From Chloroflexota bacterium (GTDB taxonomy: Bacteria > Chloroflexota > Limnocylindria > P2-11E): DNA of 5,267 bases. The DNA is taken from assembly GCA_005881085.1 (NCBI GenBank), contig VBGU01000217.1, positions 1 to 5,267 on the forward strand, written 5' to 3'. The stretch's first letter is position 1; every line of letters starts with the position of its first letter. The notes beneath the pieces were generated by a model, which was not told where the DNA came from, made no database searches, and saw nothing but the letters and a program-made list of their open reading frames with translations. Positions 1 through 5,267 of this stretch are shown here, one piece after another. A program made the translations under genes and the position numbers.

Positions 1-543
1 AAAAAGCTTGGGATCCGCGGATCGGACACCGCCCAGCTCATTTTTGAGGACGCGCGCGTGCCGGCCGCGAATCTCCTCGGCGAAGTCAACGATGGGTACA
101 AGATCGCGCTCTCGACGCTCGACGGCGGCCGGATCTCGATCGCGGCGCAGGCGGTCGGCATTGCTCGCGCGTGCCTCGAGGATGCCCTCGCGTACGCCAA
201 GCAGCGCGAGGCCTTCGGAAAGAAGGTCGCGGACTTCCAGGCGATTCAGTGGATGCTCGCGGACATGGCCACCGAGATCGACGCGGCCCGCCTGCTCACG
301 TGGCGCGCGGCGGCCATGAAGGACGCGGGCGAGGATTACATCCTCGCGGCGGCGGAAGCGAAGCTCTTTGCGAGCGATGTCGCCGTCAAGGCCAGCCGCG
401 ATTGCGTCCAGATCTTCGGCGGCTACGGATACCTGAAAGACTTTCCCGCCGAGCGCCACTACCGCGACGCGAAGATCACGGAGATCTATGAGGGAACCAG
501 CGAGATCATGAAGCTCGTCATCGCGGAAGAGATCTTGAAATAG
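1..543 (+). CDS. Acyl-CoA dehydrogenase, C-terminal part (5' truncated by window edge)
   Basis: This is the last 180 residues of an FAD-dependent acyl-CoA dehydrogenase, which makes the 2,3-double bond in acyl-CoA and hands electrons to ETF. The frame is open from base 1, and the first residues (KKLGIRGSDT) are already the conserved middle beta-domain motif. The reading frame therefore continues upstream, and the GTG at 58 is internal. By comparison with the paralogue at the right end, about 200 residues are missing. Visible family motifs are the segment LDGGRISIAAQAVGIAR (residues 40-56), the flavin/dimer-contact segment around QREAFGKKVADFQ (68-80), the QIFGGYGY motif (137-144), and IYEGTSEI (162-169). 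The glutamate of YEGT (residue 164) matches the catalytic base of short-chain/butyryl-CoA dehydrogenases. The C-terminus is complete and ends at TAG 541-543. The sequence looks most like the Bcd/AcdA short-chain group, but the substrate cannot be set from this fragment. The stop overlaps the next start by one base. Confidence 0.95.
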   Translation, partial: KKLGIRGSDTAQLIFEDARVPAANLLGEVNDGYKIALSTLDGGRISIAAQAVGIARACLEDALAYAKQREAFGKKVADFQAIQWMLADMATEIDAARLLTWRAAAMKDAGEDYILAAAEAKLFASDVAVKASRDCVQIFGGYGYLKDFPAERHYRDAKITEIYEGTSEIMKLVIAEEILK

Positions 544-2540
544 TGATCGCGCCAACAGGCGCGTTTGTTCCGTGGGGCGCGGTGCTGCTCGTGCTCGCCG
601 CCCTTGGCTTCGGTGCCTTCTTCTGGCGCGCGTGGCGCCTCTATCAGTACATGCGACTCGGTCGCGACGAGGCGCGCATCGACCACCCGTGGCGGCGCGT
701 GCGCGACGAGCTCGTGGTCTATCTCGGACAGCGCAAGCTCTTGAAGCGGCCGTACTACATCCGCGGACTTGCGCACGCGTTCATCTTCTGGGGATTCCTC
801 GTGATCACCATCGGGACGGTGGATCTCCTGTTAAACGGGATTCTTGGTTTCCACGTGCCGGGGACGGGAAGCGGGCTCTTCGCGTGGACGATCGACATCT
901 TCGCCGTCCTGGTGCTCGCGTCGATCGCGATCGCCTTGGTCCGCCGCCTCTTCTTTCCGCCGCCGCGCATGCACGTCGCGCTCGATGGCTACGTGATCCT
1001 CGGGATGATCGCGCTGCTCATGCTCACGCTCCTCGTGTTCGAGGGCGCCGGCCTGTCGGCCGGCCTGCTGGAGAAGGGCTACACCTCGCCGCCGATCGCC
1101 AACGCAATTTTGAAATCGATCTTCTCGCGCAACGTGGCGGGTGTCGTGTTCCCGGTCGCGTGGTGGACGCACGTCGTGACGGTCCTCGCCTTTGCTGCGT
1201 ACCTCCCGCAGTCGAAGCACCTGCACATCGTCACGACGCTTCCCAACGTATTCTTCAGGAAGCAGACGCCGAGGGGACAGCTCTCACTCATCGAGGATAT
1301 CGAGAACAAGGAGACCTTCGGCGCCGCCTCCATCCGCGACCTCTCATGGAAGCAACTCCTCGATAGCTATACCTGCACGGAGTGCGGACGCTGCTCGGAC
1401 AACTGCCCGGCGCTCGCGACCGGAAAGCCGCTCGATCCGCAGAAGATCGTCCTCGACATTCGCGACCAGCTGCTCGCGGAGGGCCCCGGCCTCCTCAAGG
1501 ACGCGAAGGCCGAGACGAAGCCGCCGGCGCACTGGGTGGAGTCGAAGCCCGAGGAGCTCTGGGCCTGCACGACGTGTGCGGCGTGCGTCGAAGCGTGTCC
1601 GGTGACGATCGAGCACATCGACAAGATCGTCGACATGCGCCGGCACCTGACACTCATGGAGGGATCGGCGCCGCCCGAGGCCCAGCGCGCGATGACGAAC
1701 ATCGAGCGCGCTGGAAACCCGTGGGGAGAGCCGCGCGAAACGCGCGGGGACTGGGCATCGAGGAACGACCTGGGCGTGCCGACGTTCGCAGAGAAGCCCG
1801 ATGCGGAATACCTCTACTTCGTCGGGTGCGCAGCGTCGTTCGACCGGCGCAATCAGAAGGTCGCGCGCGCCCTGGTCCAAGTGCTGCGCGCGGCCGGGGT
1901 CTCGTTCGCGATCCTCGCGTCCGAGGAGACCTGCAACGGCGACCCGGCGCGGCGGATCGGCAACGAGTATCTCTGGCAGACGCAGGCGCAGCAGAACATC
2001 GAGACATTCAAGAAGTACGGCGTGCGGAAAGTCATCGCGAGCTGCCCGCACTGCTTCAACACGATCGCGAACGAGTACCCGCAGCTCGGCGGGAACTACG
2101 AGGTCATCCACGCGCTGCAGCTCGTCGACCGGCTTATCGCGGACGGCAAGCTGAAGGTCGGCCGGGGGATGGCCGAGGCGGTGGCGTACCACGACCCGTG
2201 CTACCTCGGGCGCCACAACGGAATCTACGACGAGCCCCGCGCGGTGATGGATGCGATACCGGGAGTCCAGCGCGTCGAGATCGAGCCGCACAACCGCGAG
2301 CGGGGCTTCTGCTGCGGCGCGGGCGGGGGACGCATGTGGATGGAGGAGAAGGTCGGCCAGCGCGTGAACCACCGCCGGATCGAGCAGCTCCTCGTGCTCA
2401 ACAGCGGCGCGACGAAGGTCGCGAGCGGGTGCCCGTTCTGCTTGATCATGCTGGAGGAGGGCGTCGGGGCAAAGGGCGTGCAGGATGTCATCAAGCCGGT
2501 CGACGTCCTGGAGCTCGTGGCGGGGAGGCTGGAAAGCTAG
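543..2540 (+). CDS. Membrane FeS/CCG-domain ETF:menaquinone oxidoreductase (EtfD/FadF-like)
   Basis: This 665-residue membrane protein probably takes electrons from EtfAB and reduces menaquinone. Its N-terminal third has about five hydrophobic helices (roughly residues 8-29, 76-99, 112-137, 147-169, 197-221), as in NarI-like heme b domains. His78 and His210 lie in helices and are candidate heme ligands (inference). Next come two [4Fe-4S] ferredoxin motifs: Cys278/281/284/288 and Cys342/345/348/352, each followed by proline. Two CCG-type domains then follow, with cysteines at 429, 464, 501 and 504, and at 553, 590/591, 630 and 633. The first has Cys-Asn where the second has Cys-Cys. This order matches the family of M. 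tuberculosis EtfD, B. subtilis FadF and the Geobacter ETF:menaquinone oxidoreductase. It is not the flavin-containing FixC/ETF-QO type. The GTG start at 543 overlaps the upstream stop by one base, with GGAAGAG at 525-531 as a plausible ribosome site. An HdrD-like or glycolate-oxidase-like role is the alternative, but the etfBA and dehydrogenase neighbours favour the ETF role. Confidence 0.93.
   Translation: MIAPTGAFVPWGAVLLVLAALGFGAFFWRAWRLYQYMRLGRDEARIDHPWRRVRDELVVYLGQRKLLKRPYYIRGLAHAFIFWGFLVITIGTVDLLLNGILGFHVPGTGSGLFAWTIDIFAVLVLASIAIALVRRLFFPPPRMHVALDGYVILGMIALLMLTLLVFEGAGLSAGLLEKGYTSPPIANAILKSIFSRNVAGVVFPVAWWTHVVTVLAFAAYLPQSKHLHIVTTLPNVFFRKQTPRGQLSLIEDIENKETFGAASIRDLSWKQLLDSYTCTECGRCSDNCPALATGKPLDPQKIVLDIRDQLLAEGPGLLKDAKAETKPPAHWVESKPEELWACTTCAACVEACPVTIEHIDKIVDMRRHLTLMEGSAPPEAQRAMTNIERAGNPWGEPRETRGDWASRNDLGVPTFAEKPDAEYLYFVGCAASFDRRNQKVARALVQVLRAAGVSFAILASEETCNGDPARRIGNEYLWQTQAQQNIETFKKYGVRKVIASCPHCFNTIANEYPQLGGNYEVIHALQLVDRLIADGKLKVGRGMAEAVAYHDPCYLGRHNGIYDEPRAVMDAIPGVQRVEIEPHNRERGFCCGAGGGRMWMEEKVGQRVNHRRIEQLLVLNSGATKVASGCPFCLIMLEEGVGAKGVQDVIKPVDVLELVAGRLES
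2522..2528 (+). promoter_or_regulatory. Ribosome binding site for the 39-residue ORF
   Basis: GGGGAGG contains the full GGAGG core and ends 11 bases before the GTG at 2540. It lies inside the 3' end of the reductase gene. It is the clearest Shine-Dalgarno sequence at any junction in this window and supports translation of the tiny ORF. Confidence 0.6.
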
Positions 2541-2659
2541 TGGATCTCACAGACGGCACGACCATCTTCGCGATCGCGTTCACGCTCGTCTTGCTCGTCG
2601 TCGCCTTCGCGGTCGTCGTCTTCGCGCTCTGGTACACGGGGGACCAGCAGGAAATTTGA
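2540..2659 (+). CDS. 39-residue single-pass membrane protein, function unknown
   Basis: This small frame runs from GTG 2540 to TGA 2657-2659. It fills exactly the space between the reductase and etfB. It overlaps the reductase stop by one base (TAGTG) and the etfB start by four (TTGA). GGAGG at 2524-2528 gives a strong ribosome site about 11 bases upstream. The product has a short acidic N-terminus (Asp2, Asp5), one hydrophobic helix at about residues 9-31 rich in Val, Ala, Leu and Phe, a Trp-Tyr pair at the likely membrane interface (31-32), and an acidic tail ending DQQEI. It contains no Lys, Arg or His, so charge gives no clue to topology. I do not recognise a family. Its position suggests a small accessory subunit of the membrane reductase, comparable in size to CydX- or CcoQ-type subunits, but that is inference. 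If it were not translated, etfB would lack both its coupling partner and any other use for this gap. Confidence 0.72.
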   Translation: MDLTDGTTIFAIAFTLVLLVVAFAVVVFALWYTGDQQEI

Positions 2660-3423
2660 AGATCCTCATTCCGCTGAAGCAGGTGCCGGACTCGACAGTC
2701 CGCGTCAAGGTCGCGCCCGACGGAAAGTCGGTCGTCACCGAAGGCATCACCTGGTCGATCTCGCCGTACGACGAATACGCGATCGAGATGGCCCTCGAGC
2801 GCAAGGACGCCGATCCGTCGACCGTCGTCGCGGTCGTGACGGTCGGTCCGGCGCGCTCGCGCGACGCGCTGCGGCAGGCTCTCGCGATGGGCTGCGACGA
2901 GGCCTCGCTCGTCACGGCCGATAACGCCGCGCCCCTCGCCGTCGCTCGTGCTCTCGCGAAGGTCGTCGACGAGGCGAAGCCCGACCTCGTTCTCTGCGGG
3001 AAGCAGGCATCCGATGACGATCAGGGCTTCGTCGGTCCGGCCCTCGCCGAGATACTCGGCTGGCCACATGTCGCCACGATCACGAAGGTCGTCCCGACTG
3101 ACGGCGGCGTCGAGCTCTGGCGCGAGGTCGAAGGCGGTCACGAGGTCTGGAAGGCGCCGCTCCCGGCCCTCGCGACCGTGCACAAGAGCGAGAAGGAGCC
3201 GCGCTATCCGTCCCTGCCCGGGATCATGAAGGCGAAGAAGAAGGAAATACCCGAACGAGCGTTGAGTGCGCTCGGGGTCGATGCCACCGGCCCGACCTGG
3301 ACCGTCCTCTCGATGGAGCCGCCGCCCGTGCGTGGCGGAGGCAAGATCCTGAAGGACGGCGACGCGAAACAGATCGCGCAGCAGCTAGCGACCGCGCTCC
3401 GCGACGAGGCGAAAGTCCTGTGA
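2656..3423 (+). CDS. etfB: Electron transfer flavoprotein subunit beta
   Basis: This is the small subunit of ETF, the soluble carrier that takes electrons from acyl-CoA dehydrogenases. The start is TTG 2656, overlapping the upstream stop as TTGA. It gives 255 residues beginning MKILIPLKQVPD, the usual EtfB N-terminus and length. The open frame extends further upstream to 2485, but only as a non-EtfB shadow of the reductase gene. The segment ISPYDEYAIEMAL (35-47) is typical of the family. The nucleotide-binding loop runs at about 114-131 (CGKQASDDDQGFVGPALA). It holds AMP in ordinary ETFs and a second FAD in bifurcating ones, and I cannot separate these by eye. The EtfB signature RYPSLPGIMKAKKKEI is at 183-198. 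Its Leu187 matches the recognition-loop leucine (Leu195 in human ETF) that docks on dehydrogenases. The C-terminal arm (about 227-255) is intact. It is coupled to etfA by a GTGA overlap. Confidence 0.96.
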   Translation: MKILIPLKQVPDSTVRVKVAPDGKSVVTEGITWSISPYDEYAIEMALERKDADPSTVVAVVTVGPARSRDALRQALAMGCDEASLVTADNAAPLAVARALAKVVDEAKPDLVLCGKQASDDDQGFVGPALAEILGWPHVATITKVVPTDGGVELWREVEGGHEVWKAPLPALATVHKSEKEPRYPSLPGIMKAKKKEIPERALSALGVDATGPTWTVLSMEPPPVRGGGKILKDGDAKQIAQQLATALRDEAKVL

Positions 3424-4307
3424 AGACGCTCGTCGTCGCCGAGCGCAAAGGGACCGATCTCCGCCGCGTGACGGTCGAGCTCGCCGCGGCGGCGCGCGAG
3501 CTCGGCGAGGCGACGGTCGTGGAGATCGCGGGCGAGCGCTACTCGCCGTTGCCGTTCGTGTCGGCGCTGGCGAAGAAGGTGGAGTCGGAGAAACCGGACC
3601 TCGTCCTTCTCGGCGCGACGCTTAACGGACGGGATCTCGGCGCGCGGCTCGCGGCGCGGCTCGGTCGCGCATACGCCGCCGACGTGACCGGCTTCCGCCC
3701 CGCCGGGAACGCGCTCGAGGTCGACAAGCCGATGTACGCGGGGAAGGTTCGCGCCAAGCTGCGCCTCGACCTTCCCGCGGTCGTCTCGGTACGACCCGGC
3801 GCGATGCCGCTCAAGGAGGGCGCCGCGGCGCCGCAGGTGGAAAAGATCGACGCGGACACATCCGCCGAAGGGCTCACGTTCCTAAAGCTCGCGGCGACGG
3901 CGACGGCGACGGCGGCGAAACGCGTCTCGCTGTCAGAGGCGCGGGTCGTTGTGTCGGGCGGCCGCGGGCTCAAAGGACCCGAGAACTGGCACCTCGTCGA
4001 AGAGCTGGCCGATGCGCTCGGCGGCGCCGTCGGTGCGTCCCGCGCGGTGACGGACGCGGGATGGCGTCCGAACGAGGAGCAGGTCGGGCAGACCGGAAAG
4101 ACGGTGACGCCTGATCTCTACGTCGCCCTCGGCATCTCCGGCGCGATCCAGCACCTCGCGGGCATGACCTCGAGCAAGGTGATCGTCGCGGTGAACAAGG
4201 ATCCCGACGCCGACATCTTCAAGATCGCCGATTACGGGGTCGTCGCGGATGTGTTCGAGTTCGTCCCCGCGTTCACCGAAGCGGTGAAAAAGGCGCGGGC
4301 GTCGTGA
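3420..4307 (+). CDS. etfA: Electron transfer flavoprotein subunit alpha (short N-terminal domain)
   Basis: This is the large ETF subunit, which carries the redox-active FAD and forms the heterodimer with EtfB. GTG 3420 overlaps the etfB stop by four bases and gives MKTLVVAERKG, a normal EtfA start. The C-terminal FAD domain (about 170-295) looks complete: SRAVTDAGW (207-215, with Arg208), QTGKTV (224-229), GISGAIQH (238-245), VNKDPDADIF (258-267) and ADYGVVAD (270-277). The N-terminal domain keeps its first strand and helix and the later KPDLVLLGATLNGRDLGARLAARLG region (58-82). However, about 25-30 residues that usually lie between them seem to be missing near residues 30-40. This makes the protein 295 residues instead of the usual 310-325. 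The reading frame is unbroken there. A linker of alternating Ala-Thr (158-166) separates the two domains. The stop overlaps the next start as GTGA. Confidence 0.96.
   Translation: MKTLVVAERKGTDLRRVTVELAAAARELGEATVVEIAGERYSPLPFVSALAKKVESEKPDLVLLGATLNGRDLGARLAARLGRAYAADVTGFRPAGNALEVDKPMYAGKVRAKLRLDLPAVVSVRPGAMPLKEGAAAPQVEKIDADTSAEGLTFLKLAATATATAAKRVSLSEARVVVSGGRGLKGPENWHLVEELADALGGAVGASRAVTDAGWRPNEEQVGQTGKTVTPDLYVALGISGAIQHLAGMTSSKVIVAVNKDPDADIFKIADYGVVADVFEFVPAFTEAVKKARAS
3894..3917 (+). repeat. In-frame hexanucleotide repeat (GCGACG)x3 plus GCGGCG
   Basis: Three perfect GCGACG units at 3894-3911 are followed by one imperfect unit, GCGGCG, at 3912-3917. They lie in the etfA frame and encode alternating Ala-Thr, then Ala-Ala. 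The tract falls in the linker between the two EtfA domains. There a gain or loss of units would change only linker length and keep the frame. Confidence 0.75.
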
Positions 4308-5267
4308 ATCCGTTTGTCGGAGCCACCGAGCGCGAGCTCTCCCGCGCGGTGAGCGCATCCCAGCAGCCGAGAAAGAAGGTACGCTCCCGCACGACCTGAT
4401 CGCCGAGCTCGGCCACCTCGGCGTGCTCGGCATGACGATCCCGGAGGTTGACGGCGGGCTCGGCGCCTCCGCGGTCGCGTTCGCGCTGGTGCTCGAGGAG
4501 CTCTCCGCCGCGTGGCCTTCGCTTGCCGTCGGCGTCGCCGTCAACAGCGGCATCGTCGCGGGCTCGATCGTGCGCCACGGAACCGCGGAGCAGCGCAAGC
4601 GCTGGCTACCTAGGCTCATGGACGGCACGGGGCTCGGAGCGTTCGCGCTGACCGAGGCCACCTCCGGCAGCGACGCGGCTTCCCTGCGAGTGACGGCGCG
4701 GCGCGACGGAAGCGGGTGGCGGATCGACGGACAGAAGCAGTTCATCACCAATGCGCGCTACGCACCGCTTGCGATCGTGCTCGCGCGCGTCGGTGAGTTC
4801 GACGCCGAGCGCACGAGCGCCGGTATCACGGCCTTCGTCGTGCCGCTCGACGCTCCTGGTATTTCCATCGGACCGTCAGAGCGCAAGATGGGTCTCCGTG
4901 CGTCGGACACGAGCGCGCTCATCCTCGAGGACGCACGGGTCGGCGGCGACGCCATGCTCGGCGAGGCCGGCAAGGGTTTCGCTATCGCGATGTCCGGGCT
5001 CGACGGCGGTCGCATCGGCATCGCGGCGCAGTCCGTTGGGATCGCGCGCCGCGCGCTCGAGCTAGCGCGTGCCTATTCGAAGGAGCGCAAGCAATTCGGC
5101 CGTCCGATAGCGGACTTCGAGGGCCTTCGTTTCAAGCTCGCGAAGGCCGACAGCGACCTCGAAGCGGCCCGCCTCCTCGCGCTCCGCGCGGCCTGGCTCC
5201 GCGATCGCGGCCGGCCATTCACGCGTGAGGCGGCAATGGCGAAGCTCTACGCGAGCGAAATGGCACA
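4304..5267 (+). CDS. Acyl-CoA dehydrogenase with apparent N-terminal frameshift (3' truncated by window edge)
   Basis: This is a second acyl-CoA dehydrogenase, again expected to feed electrons to the adjacent ETF. GTG 4304 overlaps the etfA stop and starts MNPFVGATERELSRAV, a typical N-terminus of the family. That frame then turns into unrelated residues and stops at TGA 4397-4399. The family sequence resumes in another frame with ERIPAAEKEGTLPHDL from about 4351, and runs unbroken to the window end. Domain motifs are LGMTIPEVDGG (from 4426), the flavin loop FALTEATSGSDAAS (near 4640), ITNAR, LRASDTSALILEDARV and LDGGRIGIAAQSVGIAR. Over 128 ungapped positions shared with the dehydrogenase at the left edge, I count 67 identities, so the two are paralogues. 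About 50 C-terminal residues lie beyond the window, including the region of the catalytic glutamate. No start codon exists in the second frame before GTG 4423, which would lose the first helices. The break is either a real mutation or a sequence error. Confidence 0.88.

Noticed and set aside
1..20. HindIII (AAGCTT), BamHI (GGATCC) and SacII (CCGCGG) sites packed together, like a cloning linker.
   Set aside because: The same bases encode KKLGIRG, the conserved acyl-CoA dehydrogenase motif, and align with RKMGLRA of the second dehydrogenase, so they are native coding sequence.
1047..1067. A nine-base direct repeat GCCGGCCTG with palindromic GCCGGC cores, a possible hairpin or binding site.
   Set aside because: It lies within the reductase coding sequence, encodes an ordinary AGL-SAGL loop after the fourth helix, and has no T-run or other regulatory context.
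1344..2372. A 342-codon open frame on the minus strand inside the reductase gene.
   Set aside because: It is Arg/Ala/Leu-rich with no domain motif. It lies opposite a gene with clear FeS and CCG cysteine motifs, and long antisense frames are common in GC-rich DNA.
1382..2539. A long plus-strand frame that continues into the 39-residue ORF, suggesting one 425-residue protein.
   Set aside because: The upstream part is an Arg/Gly/Ala-rich shadow of the reductase. Only the part after GTG 2540 looks like a protein.
2485..2655. An upstream extension of etfB by 57 codons.
   Set aside because: The extra residues are low-complexity Ser/Arg/Trp sequence overlapping two other genes. TTG 2656 gives the normal EtfB N-terminus and length.
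3933..4751. A 272-codon minus-strand frame spanning the etfA/dehydrogenase junction.
   Set aside because: It is antisense to two well-supported genes and shows no recognisable motif or ribosome site. It does not explain the frameshift at 4350.

Overview
The window is a compact GC-rich bacterial operon fragment that reads entirely rightwards and has no intergenic space. It encodes the electron-transfer side of acyl-CoA oxidation. In order it holds: the C-terminal part of an acyl-CoA dehydrogenase (cut by the left edge); a five-helix membrane FeS/CCG-domain reductase of the EtfD/FadF type (ETF:menaquinone oxidoreductase); a 39-residue single-pass membrane protein that I cannot assign to a family; EtfB; EtfA; and a second acyl-CoA dehydrogenase (cut by the right edge). 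The second dehydrogenase has an apparent frameshift and a small deletion near its N-terminus.

The genes form one electron path. The acyl-CoA dehydrogenases oxidise acyl-CoA to 2-enoyl-CoA and pass electrons to the EtfAB flavoprotein. EtfAB docks on the cytoplasmic FeS/CCG domains of the membrane reductase, which should pass the electrons through heme b to menaquinone. The classical ETF-ubiquinone oxidoreductase (FixC/ETF-QO) is not seen here; the membrane FeS protein takes its place.

All five junctions overlap by 1 or 4 bases, and all five starts inside the window are GTG or TTG. This points to one polycistronic mRNA with translational coupling. No promoter, terminator, RNA gene, CRISPR array or mobile element is visible, so the control signals must lie outside the window.

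The organism is a high-GC, probably menaquinone-using bacterium. The gene set fits lineages such as the former Deltaproteobacteria, Acidobacteriota, Gemmatimonadota or related candidate phyla. I cannot fix the phylum from this sequence. The metabolic module is known. The less ordinary points are the tiny membrane protein between the reductase and etfB, the short N-terminal domain of EtfA, and the broken start of the second dehydrogenase.
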